Of a stretch of DNA of 64,000 bases, positions 1 to 10,767 are shown piece after piece. Below the pieces are notes generated by a model. The model ran no database searches. It had not been told where the DNA came from and saw nothing but the letters and a program-made list of their open reading frames with translations. The translations under genes were made by a program, and so were the position numbers. The stretch is from Tridacna crocea (lineage: Eukaryota > Mollusca > Bivalvia > Cardiida > Cardiidae): positions 47,090,672 to 47,154,671 of the forward strand of contig OX031063.1 in the NCBI GenBank assembly GCA_943736015.1, written 5' to 3'. The first letter of the stretch is position 1. Each line of letters begins with the position of its first letter.

Positions 1-1990
1 TCAGTGCAGGTGTGAAAAAGCAAGGAAACAGAAGCGGTATAAAATAACAATCATCAATAAATTAACCAATTATTCAATCTCTTAAACTGTCGACCTCATG
101 TGATAATTGATAACGAGGACCAACAACAATTGAGATGGTAGATTGTTTACAAATGTTTGTTTGTTTGTTATTTCCATTTATTTATCGTCGCTAACGGTTG
201 CCCATCTGAGCGACGCCCCCAGAAGACGGTTAGTTGTTACGGGGGATAGTGCAAGGATACAGGTCGTCACTACTGAGAGCTTCGCCTGGTTCTTTAACGT
301 GCTCGGCGTATAGCACCGTCACACGGGACCTCGGTTAATGTCTCATCCGAAAGACTATTAGTAATTTTAGTTGGCCAGTTGACAAATGTCATACCTAGAT
401 TATCTTATATATCCAAGGACAACGCATTTATAAATGAAAAGTGGATACATTTGTGGTACCTAAAATGTTGACATTGAAAAATCAACATATACTAAAATTA
501 ATAGATTGTAGATGCTACTGGAGATGTATCTATGGAACAACCTACTGACTTTCTGGACAGGCATGGGATTTCATAAAAGATTAGAAATAAATTTCATCAA
601 TTCTATTGATTGGTTGCTTGTGACTCACACTTTGGCCATAGTCTGGAGAGTCAATACAGGAACTTTTTACAAGAAGATGAAAATGGCTTTAATTTGGGAT
701 GGAGATTGTCACCTGGTACAGAAAAACAGACTTACAAAACAGGGTTATTCCCTCTCCCAACCCTTTTCCCGGTTTTTCATGGCCCGGAGTTAGAGACATT
801 TTGTAAACATTGTGGGAAAAGGAGAAAAAACTGGTAACCAGCATTTTCTCCTTTTCCAACAATGTTTTTTACCCTTCCCTAAACAATTTTCAGTTTTTGA
901 GTCACATGAATTTTGTCATCTACAAATGCTTTCAAGTTGGACCAGTCTAGAATTTTGTTGTTTGGGAAAGGATTAAAAACTAGGTCACCTGGTTAAATTT
1001 TAGATAAACTCTGTATATCCTAGATACCAAGTGTTATGTTCAATACTTATGAAAGTTGGTAAGAATATACGTCTTGACTCCTTACCACACAATCCCACCT
1101 TTTTACAGCACTGAGAGAGAAGGCATTTGGCAGTGTAGTGAGAAAAGGAGAAAATGCTGGTAACCGGCATTTTTCCCTTTCCACAATGTTTCCTAGTCTT
1201 CACAAGAGACAAGACAAATTTCCCTTTTTGTTTAATATTTATTTTATCATCTGCAAATGCTTTCCAACTGAACCATTCTAGAATTTTGTTCTTCAGTAAA
1301 GAGTTAATGAGAACTCTAACGAGATATAAATTGGGTCACATAGGGTCAAAAACTAGGTCACCGAGATGGACTCTTGAAAAACCTTCTGTCCATACTCGGA
1401 AAAGGCTGTTTCTCTTTGGCTGGGCAGATTATTTTTTGTTGATGTTTTGAATGACTGTTCACCTGTAACAATCAATATTTGGGTCATAACTGAACATAAC
1501 GAGTTAAATAAAAATAGCCATCCTCTGTGAAAAAGGCTTGATGCACCAGCAAAAAAGCAATGAGACATGTCAGTCTGTGTATCTAAGCATGGGTCGGAGC
1601 ATTTCATTATTTGTGTTTTTTTTCTGCACGCTCATGGACCACTCCACCTCATGGTGCACTCAGTTATTGGAAAAAAATGATTATATGGATCCTTTATGGG
1701 CCCATAAATATGTGATTACTTGTTTGGCACATTTGATCTCTCGGATGCTCTAATTTCCCTTTGCTAGAGCATAGATCATTTCTTTGTTATTTGTGGAGAG
1801 TTTAATCAGCCTATACAACAGAATCCCATGTTTTAACAACCCAGGAGAAAGTATGTCGTGTCGGGAGGAAAATGAAAATGCTGTTTATTTGCCTTTTTTT
1901 TCTTATCCCACAATGTTTCAAAAGATGGCTACCTCAGGGTCTTTGAAATATGGGATTGCTTATTGTAGTGTAAGTTTTACATGTACATGT
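1..1990. other. Repeat-derived, no supported gene
   Basis: No full gene is visible. Bases 181-345 form a GC-richer block that looks like a dispersed repeat. Palindromic MITE cores lie near 800-885 and 1,130-1,205, with a TTAA end near 973 and another near 1,304. A short plus-strand open stretch at about 615-740 looks mildly protein-like and is listed separately. The rest is AT-rich sequence in which I see nothing specific. Confidence 0.5.
613..745 (+). other. Possible coding exon, unrecognised
   Basis: One plus-strand frame gives a polar, balanced peptide including CDSHFGHSLESQYRNF and a run with NGFNLGWRLSPG, unlike the low-complexity peptides of nearby repeats. It ends just before a MITE-like CCCTCTCCCAACCC segment. 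No convincing splice sites flank it: a TAG acceptor is possible near 640, and the donor near 743 would be weak. It could be a remnant exon or chance. I do not recognise a family. Confidence 0.2.
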
Positions 1991-1993
1991 AAT

Positions 1994-3361
1994 TATGCCC
2001 CCCTTTCGAAGAAATGGGGGTATATTGCTTTGCACTTGTCGGTCGGTCGGTCGGTCGGTCCGTAGACCAAGTTTGTCCGGAGCATAACTCAAAAACCATT
2101 TCAGGTATCATCTTGAAACTTCATAGGTAGATATATCTCATTAAGGAGAAGTGCAGTGCACAAGAACCATAACTCTGCCCATCATATTTTTGGAGTTATT
2201 GCCCTTTGTTGATTTTCATACTTAATTTTTGTCCGGAGCATAACTCAAAAAGTATTTCAGGTATCATCTTGAAACTACATAGGTGGATAGATCTCATTAA
2301 GGAGAAGTGCAGTGTACAAGAACCATAACTCTGCCCATCATATTTTTGGAGTTATTGCCCTTTGTTGATTTTCATACTTAATTTTTGTCCGGAGCATAAC
2401 TCAAAAAGTATTTCAGGTATCATCTTGAAACTGCATAGGTGGATAGATCTCATTAAGGAGAAGTGCAGTGTACAAGAACCATAACTCTGCCCATCATATT
2501 ATTGGAGTTATTGCCCTTTGTTGATTTTCATACTTAATTTTTGTCCGGAGCATAACTCTAAAAGTATTTCAGGTATCACCTTGAAACCTTATATGTGAAA
2601 AGATCTTATTTAGGAGAAGTGCAGTGCACAAGAACCATAACTCTGCCTATCATATTCTTGGAGTTATTGCCCTTTGTTGATTTTCATACTTAATTTTTGT
2701 CCGGAGCATAACTCTAAAAGTATTTCAGGTATTATCTTAAAACCTCATAGGTGGATAGATCTTACTAAGGAGAAGTGCAGTGCACAAGTACCATAACTCT
2801 GCCCATCATATTTTGGAGTTATTGCCCTTTGTTGATTTTCATAGTTAATTTTTGTCTGGAGCATAACTCAAAAAGTATTTCAGGTATCACCTTGAAACCT
2901 CATAGGTGGATTAACCTTATTAAGGAGAAGTGCAGTGCACAAGAACCATAACTCTGCCCATTATATTTTTGGAGCTTTTGCCCTTTGTTGATTTTCATAC
3001 TTAATTTTTGTCCAGAGCATAACTCAAAAGGTTTTTCAGGTATCATCTTGAAACTTTATATGTGGATAGATCTTATTCAGGAGAAGTGCACTGCACAAGA
3101 ACCATAACTCTGCCCATTATATTTTTGCAATTACTGCCCTTTGTTGATTTTCGTACTTATTTTTTTTCCGGAGCATAACTCAAAAAGTATGTGAGGTAAA
3201 ATCATGAAACTTTAAAAGTTGATAGTTCACATAAATGGGAAGTACAGTGCCCAAGAATTGTTAATTTATCATTAATAATTTTTGAGTAATTACCCTTTGT
3301 TTGTTTTTACACTTTGAACGTAAAAGTTTATAATCACATTGGATGCCATTAGGGGGGCATA
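1994..3361. repeat. Eight-unit 156-bp tandem repeat element
   Basis: Units start with GTCCGGAGCATAACTC at 2075, 2231, 2387, 2543, 2699, 2854, 3010 and 3166, a period of 156 bp with one 155-bp step. Each unit also carries CTCTGCCCATCATAT and TTATTGCCCTTTGTTGATTT. The block is framed by TATGCCCCCC at 1994 and GGGGGGCATA at 3352, and a GGTCGGTC microsatellite (about 2039-2060) precedes the first unit. Later units are more diverged. The framing suggests a transposed unit with an internal satellite rather than a plain satellite. Confidence 0.8.
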
Positions 3362-3507
3362 CATGTTTTACAAACATCTCTTGTTGAATTGGTAAAGCCA
3401 CCAATCAGAAAATAGGTAACTGGGTCTAATCTCGGGAAAACTTTGTGTACTCTCTACAGGACACATTGTCAATCTGATTCTCATGTAACTTTGTCAGAAT
3501 ATTTTCC

Positions 3508-3737
3508 TTAACCCTTTACCACATGACAAAATTTTAGATCTGTCGAAATTAAAAGCATTTGTAGATAACAGTTTTAACATGGCTCATATGAAATGATTTT
3601 TCTTTGATAGGGTAGAAAACATTGTGAGAAAAGGAGAAAATGCTGGTAACCAGCATTTTCTCCTGTTCCCACAATGTTTTCAAAAGCCTTCTCTTTCAGG
3701 GGGTGTTAAAAGTAGTCATTGTGTTGCAAAGGGTTAA
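3508..3737. mobile_element. TTAA-flanked palindromic MITE copy
   Basis: This copy begins TTAACCCTTTACCACA and ends AAAGGGTTAA, so it has TTAA ends with inverted CCCTTTACC termini as in piggyBac-type elements. The centre (3,616-3,685) is a near-perfect palindrome running from GAAAACATTGTG through GCTGGTAACCAGC to CACAATGTTTTC. It has no coding capacity. Confidence 0.75.
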
Positions 3738-3739
3738 TG

Positions 3740-4270
3740 ATATCCTAGATGAGTTTAAAGTGGGTCATGTTGGGTTAAAAAAAACTATGTCACTAAGTCA
3801 AGTCCTAGAAAAACCTTGTATACACTCTAATGGCCACTTTTTCAGTCTGATACTCATGTCTTGGAAGTGATTGGAAATGGGGCATGTGTGGTCAAAAAGG
3901 CTCAGGTGAGCAACTTAGGGCCATCATGGCCCTCTTGTTTCTGAAAAGAAAAAGTCTGAATTGGCCAAGCCAGTGATCAAATCAATGACTCCCTGTTCTC
4001 AAGCTTGCAGGCTATCAACCAAGCTATGGGTGCTTGGCACACATTGTGTCAAAAGAAAGGTCACAAGGTCAAAAAGTATCAGTATCTACTGGATGGATTT
4101 TAGTCAGAGTTCATGGGAAGTTCCATTATGAAGTCAAGATGTGCATATTATAATTTGGCTACAGTTCAATGATTTTCAAAGGAGTTATGGCCCTTCCATG
4201 ATTTTTTTTTTTTTTTTTTTTGTCGGCTCTATTTCTCAATAACTACAGGACAGATTTCAGTCTATCAGAC
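3740..4270. repeat. Dispersed repeat sequence, no gene
   Basis: This stretch shares wording with 12,290-12,480 (GGTCACTAAG..., CTCTAATGGCCAC, GGGCCATCATGGCCCTC) and with the retrotransposon flank at 10,768-10,870 (AAGATGTG.ATATTATAATTTGG). It contains a T20 run near 4,201-4,221. These are dispersed or tandem repeat units. No coding region is seen. Confidence 0.55.
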
Positions 4271-4499
4271 TTAACCCTTTCCCAGACGGCAAATTTGGGA
4301 CCAGACCAAATTCAAAGCATTTTGCCGATGACAAATTAACAGTTGCTTAAAAGATTATTTTTCTATATGATAGGGTAGAAAACATTGTGGGAAAAGGAGA
4401 AAATGCTGGTTACCAGCATTTTCTCCTTTTCCCACAATGTTTCCAAAAGGCTTCTATTCCTTTCCTGTAAAAACCAGGGATTGTTTGGGAAAGGGTTAA
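4271..4499. mobile_element. TTAA-flanked palindromic MITE copy
   Basis: The copy runs from TTAACCCTTTCCCAGAC to GGGAAAGGGTTAA, 229 bp, with the central palindrome around GCTGGTTACCAGC (4,379-4,445). It is in the opposite orientation to most copies. It splits a dispersed repeat whose two halves (4,076-4,255 and 4,500-4,610) continue on either side, so the MITE inserted into that repeat. Confidence 0.75.
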
Positions 4500-4615
4500 T
4501 AGGAAGTTTTATCATGAAGTGAAGATGTGCATATTATAATTTTGTTACAGTTGAATAATTTCTAAACGAGTTATGGCCCTTTCTTGATTTTTTTCTCCGG
4601 TCCATTACTCAGTAT

Positions 4616-5175
4616 TGTTATGTACATACCCAGTTATTCCTAGCTTTGTTCATGTGTGTATCTATTTTTGAATGGTTTTCCCCTGTTGCTATTTTTAGAA
4701 CTGGATTCTCTCTTGTAGAATATTGTTCTAGAAGTTTCCTGGCCTTTTTACAATCTGATTACTAGAAATTATGCAACTGATTTTAACATGAATTTTCTGG
4801 AAGTTTCCCTGTTATTATAAAAGGAAAAGCTTTTTACATCTCAGGGTTCACTAGTTAATACATGATTGCCAGACTACAGTGGGGATTATTTTGTGTTTGT
4901 GTCATAATTAGTGCTTGGATTACATTCAGTTTGGATTCGGATCAGACTAGACTAAAGTGAGGATTACTTCGTGTGCTTGGATTACATTCAGTTTGGATCA
5001 GGATCAGATTGGAATTAAGACTGGAATAGTTTGTCTTCTGAATTTAACGTCTAAGGTATTGTTTTGTACTATTGTAATATTGTCACTGTTTATTTGATAT
5101 TTTTGTTAATAAATTCTGTTAATTGTTATCGTTTGTTGCTGGCTTCTTCTTTCTAGTTACGCCTGACTCGTAACA
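4616..5175 (+). repeat. 5' LTR
   Basis: The LTR has TG...CA ends. A TATTATAAAAG core-promoter-like motif lies near 4,813-4,824 and an AATAAA signal at 5,109-5,114. A near-duplicate segment, GTGCTTGGATTACATTCAG, occurs twice (about 4,911 and 4,974). It matches the copy at 10,208-10,767. Confidence 0.92.
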
Positions 5176-5180
5176 GAAAT

Positions 5181-5198
5181 TGGGGGCTCGTCCGGGAT
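5181..5198 (+). promoter_or_regulatory. Primer binding site, tRNA-Pro type
   Basis: TGGGGGCTCGTCCGGGAT lies 5 nt after the 5' LTR. This 18-mer is the known tRNA-Pro primer site sequence, the one used by murine leukaemia virus, so minus-strand DNA synthesis is expected to be primed by host tRNA-Pro. Confidence 0.9.
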
Positions 5199-5278
5199 TG
5201 GAAAATAAGACTAACGCATTCGTTTACTAATCAGTAATTATAATACAATTTTGTACTTGAATCCAGCAACAAACAAAC

Positions 5279-8200
5279 ATGTCTTTTGACTTAGATAAAT
5301 TAACGGCTGAACCGTCTGTGGAGTTATTGAATTTGGGTAAAAAGACTGATTTGCTTAATCTTGCGAAGCACTATAAATTGTCTGAAATAAAATCTTCAAT
5401 GCGTAAACATGAAATTAAGAACATTTTGGTACAATATTTTGTTGATGAGGAGATTTTTAATGAAAATGCTCTTTCCCTGATAGTTGACGTTCAGTCAGTT
5501 TCAAGTTCGAAAGAACTTGAATTAAAACTTCAGATCAGACAGTTAGAAATAGAAAGAGAAAGGGAAAGACAGAGAGAAGAAAGAGTAGAGAGAGAGAAGG
5601 AAAGAGAAAGAGAAAGGGAGAGAGAAGAAAGAGAAAGGGAAGAGAGGGAGAAGGAGAGAGAATTTCAATTAAGAATGAGGGAAATAGAAATGCAAGAAAG
5701 AGCAAATCAGCCCAAGCAAAAGATTGAATACAATTTCGATGTTACAAAACATATTAGGCTTGTTCCTCCATTTCAAGAAAAAGAAGTTGATAAATACTTC
5801 CTACACTTTGAAAAAGTTGCAGAAAACTTAAATTGGCCAAGAGAGCACTGGACTTTGCTTCTGCAAAGTGTTTTGATAGGCAAAGCTCGTGAAATTTATA
5901 CACAACTAGGTGTTGAACAATGTCATCATTATGAGACTGTTAAAGAACTTATTCTCAAAGGTTATGAGCTGGTCCCAGAAGCATATAGACAAAAATTTAG
6001 AAATTGTAAAAAAGATTCTAACCAGACTCATGTTGAATTTGCTAGAAACAAAGAACAGTTATTTGATAGATGGTGCTGTTCTAAGAAAATAGACCAAAAT
6101 TTTGATAAACTCAGACAACTTATGTTAGTTGAAGAATTCAAACGTTGTATTCAATTTGATGTTAAGACATTCTTAGACGAAAAACAAGTTGAAACTTTAG
6201 AAGAAGCAGCTCGTCTGGCTGATAATTACTATCTTACACATAAAGTTTCTTTTATTGCTAAAGCAAAACCTACTTCCTCACATCCCCAAAATAAATTTAC
6301 GTCTGGTAATTCATCTGGCGTGCCCAGTCAATCCAATACACCCAAACCCAATTCTACTAGTGAAACCAAAAGTCAATATCCCTTATCTCGACCCACTTGT
6401 AACTATTGTAAGAAACCTGGTCACCTTGTTTCTGAATGTTTGAAATTAAAAAGGAAGTTAGAAAGTGATGAAGCTAAACCAACAGGGCTCACCACTCTTA
6501 GGCCAAGGCCACAGTCTTCTATTAAAACCAATACAATTGACATAGTCACAAAACCCAAGTCTGATTCTACTATGGAGATTTTTGAACCATTTATGTTGAA
6601 TGGTTTTGTTTCACTTTCAGGTGATAATTGCCCACCTACCCCTATTAAAATTTTAAGAGACACAGGAGCTTCTCAATCTCTTATTTTAGCAGATATACTG
6701 CCTTTTTCTGAGAAGACTTCTTCCGGTACTAGTGTCCTTATTCAGGGTGTAGAGTGTGGAACTGTTAATATCCCTCTCCATCATGTTAATTTGTCATCAG
6801 ATTTGGTTACTGGGCCTGTGGTTATTGGTATTAAACCTTCCTTACCATTTAAAGGTGTCCATTTACTGCTAGGCAATGACTTAGCTGGAGATAAGGTTGT
6901 GGTTAATCCACTTGTAACTGACACACCAAATATAGGTCAAACAGACCCTATCGAGCAGGAAATTCCTGACTTGTATCCTTCTTGTGCAGTTACCCGAGCT
7001 ATGGCTAAAAAGGCCATTTTGAAAAACTCAAACTCTGACATTGACTTGACAGATACTTTTATCGGTCAATATTTTAATAATGAGATTAAAAAGTCTCTTG
7101 ATCCCAGTTTGTCTGATACTCAGACAGACTCGTCAATGTCTTGTCATTCACCACCACGGTCTATTGACCAAGGTCACGACACGCTGTCAAAGTCACAGCT
7201 TATCCAGGAACAGCAAACTGATCCTGAGATTTCAAAATTAATTTTTAGGGCTTTACCTGAAGATGAAATTTCACAAGTCCCTATGTGTTACTATATAAAG
7301 AATGGGATTCTTATGAGAAAATGGCGACCATTTGATGTCCCAGCTGATGATGAATGGGCTGTTTACCACCAAATTGTGGTTCCAAAGTCATATCGTCATG
7401 AAATACTAAGTATAGCCCATGAAAGTCCTATGTCAGGTCATCTAGGTATAAACAAGACCTATCACAAAATTATTAATCATTTTTATTGGCCTGGTCTCAA
7501 ATCAGATGTCTCTAAATATTGTAAAACTTGCCATACATGTCAAATGGTAGGTAAACCCAACCAAACCATTCCCAAAGCCCAATTACAACCTATTCCTGCT
7601 TTTGATGAACCTTTCAGTAGGATACTTATAGATTGTGTTGGTCCTTTACCTCGAACCAAGTCAGGAAATGAGTATCTCTTAACAATTATGTGTACTTCTA
7701 CACGTTTTCCTGAAGCTATTCCTTTAAGGAACATCAAAACAAAGTCAATAGTCAAAGCTCTAATAAAATTTTTCACATTTGTTGGTCTTCCAAAATCAGT
7801 TCAGTCTGATCAAGGGTCAAATTTTATGTCTGGTATATTCCAACAGGTTATGCACGAATTAGGAATCAAGCAATACAGGTCATCCGCTTATCACCCTGAA
7901 AGCCAAGGTGCTTTAGAAAGATTTCACCAGACATTAAAAAATATGATAAGATCATATTGCTTTGACACTGAAAAAGATTGGGATGAGGGTATCCATTTGT
8001 TACTATTTGCAGCCAGAGAATCTGTACAAGAATCTCTTGGTTTCAGTCCTTTTGAATTAGTTTTTGGCCATTCTGTTCGTGGACCTTTAAAACTTTTGAA
8101 GGAGAAATTTCTTTCAATTGATGAAACACCTTTGAATTTACTACAGTATGTTTCTGACTTCAGAAATAGACTGTCTAAGGCATGTGAGGTTGCTAGGTCT

Positions 8201-9988
8201 AATCTTAAAACGTCTCAGGGCAAAATGAAAGCAAGATATGACAGCCATGTTATTGATAGAAAATTTAAACCAGGTGACAAAGTCCTTGCTCTTTTGCCAA
8301 TACCTGGCAGACCTCTACAGGCAAGATATTTTGGACCCTACACTATTGACAAGAAAACAAGTGATTTGAACTATATAATTAATACTCCAGGTAGGCGTAA
8401 AAACAAACAAATGTGTCATGTAAATATGTTAAAGGAATACTTTGACAGAGATAGCTCTATTTCAAAACCAATTACAGTTGTAAACACTGTCCCACAAGAA
8501 TCAAATGTATTTGAAATTGAAGTAAATTCTGACTTTAATGATAAATCTGATCCTGGTCCATCTAAACTTGAGAATTCTGATATTTTGAGAAACCTCGACA
8601 ACAAACTATCTCACTTGGAACCATCGCAGCAGGAAGAGCTGAAACAGTTGATACATGAATATGAACATTTATTTCCTGATATCCCCACAAGAACAGATAA
8701 AATCTATCATGATGTCATTGTGGAAGATTCTAAACCAATAAAGCAACATCCATATAGGATGAATCCTTTAAAACAGAAATACCTCCAAGATGAAGTAAAA
8801 TACTTACTGGAAAATGACTTTATTGAACCTAGCCAGAGTAATTATAGTTCACCATGTATATTAGTACCTAAATCAAATGGAACTTATAGAATGTGTACTG
8901 ACTATCGTAAGGTGAACTCTGTGACAAAAACAGACTCTTTTCCAATACCAAGAATTGATGACTGTATTGACAAAGTTGGAAATTCTAAATATGTCACCAA
9001 ATTTGACCTGCTAAAAGGATTCTGGCAAGTTCCAGTGACTGATAGAGCAAAAGAAGTATCAGCCTTTGCTACTCCAAACGGTCTGTACCAGTACAAAGTT
9101 ATGCCGTTTGGGATGAAAAATTCTCCTGCAACGTTTCAGCGACTTGTAAACAACGTTATATGCGGATTAGAGGGCTGTAATGCATATATTGACGACGTCA
9201 TCATCTACTCAGACAGTTGGAGTGACCACCTTCAAAGAATCAGGAAGTTCTTCGACAGACTCAGTAAAGCGAAACTGACTGTGAATCTTGCAAAAACTGA
9301 ATTTTGTCATGCTACTGTAACATTTCTAGGACATCTTGTGGGACAGGGTCAAGTTAAACCTTTAGAAGCTAAGGTCAATGCTATCTCTGAGTTTCCTGTG
9401 CCTAAATGTAAAAGACAGCTGATGCGATTTCTTGGTATGGCTGGCTACTATAGGAAATTCTGTAAAAATTTCTCGGGTATTGCTGAACCTTTAACAAACT
9501 TACTTAAGAAAAGTGCAAAGTTCAAATGGAATGACAAATGTCAAGATGCATTTGATAATCTAAAAGCCATACTAAAGAGCGCACCAGTTCTCTTGGCACC
9601 TGATTTTGACAAATGTTTCAAATTAGCTGTTGATGCAAGTGATGTTGGTATTGGTGCTGTTCTTTTACAAGAAGATAATAATGGTATTGATCACCCAGTT
9701 TGTTACTTTTCTAAGAAATTTAACAAACATCAGAAAAATTACTCTACCATAGAAAAAGAGTGTCTTGCCTTAATTCTGGCAATCCAGCAGTTCGAAGTTT
9801 ATTTAACCTCTTCAATTTCACCAATTGTTGTATTCAGTGATCATAACCCTTTAAGTTTTCTACACAAACTTAAGAATAAGAATCAAAGATTACTGAGGTG
9901 GAGTTTATTGCTTCAAGAGTTTAATCTTGACATAAGACACATAAAAGGGAAAGATAACATTATACCAGATGCTCTTTCAAGAGTTTGA
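5279..9988 (+). CDS. Gag-Pol polyprotein (Gag-PR-INT-RT-RH)
   Basis: This single 1,569-residue ORF carries all retrotransposition functions. Residues about 80-140 are an R/E-rich charged helix. Residues about 185-322 are a capsid domain resembling SCAN domains, ending in TLEEAARLADNYYLTHK. A CCHC knuckle (CNYCKKPGHLVSEC) is at 374-387. The protease motif DTGA is at 461-464. Integrase follows, with a zinc-binding H/C region (714-754), catalytic D785, D844 and E880 (35 residues between the last two) and a GPY motif near 1019. Reverse transcriptase comes next, with DYRK near 1208 and YIDD at 1303-1306, then RNase H with D1452 in VDAS. INT before RT is the Gmr1 order; most Ty3/gypsy elements have RT before INT. 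There is no env. Gag and Pol share one frame with no stop or frameshift. The first ATG after the primer site is used. No degeneration is visible. Confidence 0.93.
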   Translation: MSFDLDKLTAEPSVELLNLGKKTDLLNLAKHYKLSEIKSSMRKHEIKNILVQYFVDEEIFNENALSLIVDVQSVSSSKELELKLQIRQLEIERERERQREERVEREKEREREREREEREREEREKEREFQLRMREIEMQERANQPKQKIEYNFDVTKHIRLVPPFQEKEVDKYFLHFEKVAENLNWPREHWTLLLQSVLIGKAREIYTQLGVEQCHHYETVKELILKGYELVPEAYRQKFRNCKKDSNQTHVEFARNKEQLFDRWCCSKKIDQNFDKLRQLMLVEEFKRCIQFDVKTFLDEKQVETLEEAARLADNYYLTHKVSFIAKAKPTSSHPQNKFTSGNSSGVPSQSNTPKPNSTSETKSQYPLSRPTCNYCKKPGHLVSECLKLKRKLESDEAKPTGLTTLRPRPQSSIKTNTIDIVTKPKSDSTMEIFEPFMLNGFVSLSGDNCPPTPIKILRDTGASQSLILADILPFSEKTSSGTSVLIQGVECGTVNIPLHHVNLSSDLVTGPVVIGIKPSLPFKGVHLLLGNDLAGDKVVVNPLVTDTPNIGQTDPIEQEIPDLYPSCAVTRAMAKKAILKNSNSDIDLTDTFIGQYFNNEIKKSLDPSLSDTQTDSSMSCHSPPRSIDQGHDTLSKSQLIQEQQTDPEISKLIFRALPEDEISQVPMCYYIKNGILMRKWRPFDVPADDEWAVYHQIVVPKSYRHEILSIAHESPMSGHLGINKTYHKIINHFYWPGLKSDVSKYCKTCHTCQMVGKPNQTIPKAQLQPIPAFDEPFSRILIDCVGPLPRTKSGNEYLLTIMCTSTRFPEAIPLRNIKTKSIVKALIKFFTFVGLPKSVQSDQGSNFMSGIFQQVMHELGIKQYRSSAYHPESQGALERFHQTLKNMIRSYCFDTEKDWDEGIHLLLFAARESVQESLGFSPFELVFGHSVRGPLKLLKEKFLSIDETPLNLLQYVSDFRNRLSKACEVARSNLKTSQGKMKARYDSHVIDRKFKPGDKVLALLPIPGRPLQARYFGPYTIDKKTSDLNYIINTPGRRKNKQMCHVNMLKEYFDRDSSISKPITVVNTVPQESNVFEIEVNSDFNDKSDPGPSKLENSDILRNLDNKLSHLEPSQQEELKQLIHEYEHLFPDIPTRTDKIYHDVIVEDSKPIKQHPYRMNPLKQKYLQDEVKYLLENDFIEPSQSNYSSPCILVPKSNGTYRMCTDYRKVNSVTKTDSFPIPRIDDCIDKVGNSKYVTKFDLLKGFWQVPVTDRAKEVSAFATPNGLYQYKVMPFGMKNSPATFQRLVNNVICGLEGCNAYIDDVIIYSDSWSDHLQRIRKFFDRLSKAKLTVNLAKTEFCHATVTFLGHLVGQGQVKPLEAKVNAISEFPVPKCKRQLMRFLGMAGYYRKFCKNFSGIAEPLTNLLKKSAKFKWNDKCQDAFDNLKAILKSAPVLLAPDFDKCFKLAVDASDVGIGAVLLQEDNNGIDHPVCYFSKKFNKHQKNYSTIEKECLALILAIQQFEVYLTSSISPIVVFSDHNPLSFLHKLKNKNQRLLRWSLLLQEFNLDIRHIKGKDNIIPDALSRV

Positions 9989-10196
9989 AATTCAAATAGT
10001 CATTTTCCCTAAATCATGTTCAAACTGAATTTTTAAATTGTACTTTCATTACCTTGATTATTTTCATTAGTCTGAAATAATTAATATTTGAGTTTGTCAT
10101 TTCCTATGTATACTTCAGATAAAGTATCATATACATGTATATAAATAATATTGCAAAAAAGAAAGATTTATTTCATAAACCTTTCTTTTTCTTTCC

Positions 10197-10207
10197 AAGG
10201 GGGGAAG
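10197..10207 (+). promoter_or_regulatory. Polypurine tract
   Basis: AAGGGGGGAAG directly abuts the 3' LTR, preceded by a pyrimidine run. It is the expected priming site for plus-strand DNA synthesis. Confidence 0.85.
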
Positions 10208-10767
10208 TGTTATGTACATACCCAGTTATTCCTAGCTTTGTTCATGTGTGTATCTATTTTTGAATGGTTTTCCCCTGTTGCTATTTTTAGAACTGGATTC
10301 TCTCTTGTAGAATATTGTTCTAGAAGTTTCCTGGCCTTTTTACAATCTGATTACTAGAAATTATGCAACTGATTTTAACATGAATTTTCTGGAAGTTTCC
10401 CTGTTATTATAAAAGGAAAAGCTTTTTACATCTCAGGGTTCACTAGTTAATACATGATTGCCAGACTACAGTGGGGATTATTTTGTGTTTGTGTCATAAT
10501 TAGTGCTTGGATTACATTCAGTTTGGATTCGGATCAGACTAGACTAAAGTGAGGATTACTTCGTGTGCTTGGATTACATTCAGTTTGGATCAGGATCAGA
10601 TTGGAATTAAGACTGGAATAGTTTGTCTTCTGAATTTAACGTCTAAGGTATTGTTTTGTACTATTGTAATATTGTCACTGTTTATTTGATATTTTTGTTA
10701 ATAAATTCTGTTAATTGTTATCGTTTGTTGCTGGCTTCTTCTTTCTAGTTACGCCTGACTCGTAACA
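10208..10767 (+). repeat. 3' LTR
   Basis: This is the second 560-bp LTR, collinear with the 5' copy without gaps and with no difference seen on reading. Its AATAAA would serve transcript 3'-end formation. Confidence 0.92.

Larger units (their letters stand above)
4616..10767 (+). mobile_element. Intact Gmr1-like Ty3/gypsy LTR retrotransposon
   Basis: The element is 6,152 bp with 560-bp LTRs starting TGTTATG and ending CGTAACA. The two LTRs are offset by exactly 5,592 bp and I found no difference between them on reading. A 4-bp GTAT lies on both sides (4,612-4,615 and 10,768-10,771), consistent with a target duplication. Inside are a tRNA-Pro primer site, one gag-pol ORF and a purine tract. 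Integrase precedes reverse transcriptase, the order known for Gmr1-like Ty3/gypsy elements. It sits inside a dispersed repeat. Everything needed for retrotransposition appears present, so a recent insertion is inferred. Confidence 0.92.

Noticed and set aside
1994..3361. CRISPR-like array
   Set aside because: The 156-bp head-to-tail units have no unique spacers and the context is eukaryotic.
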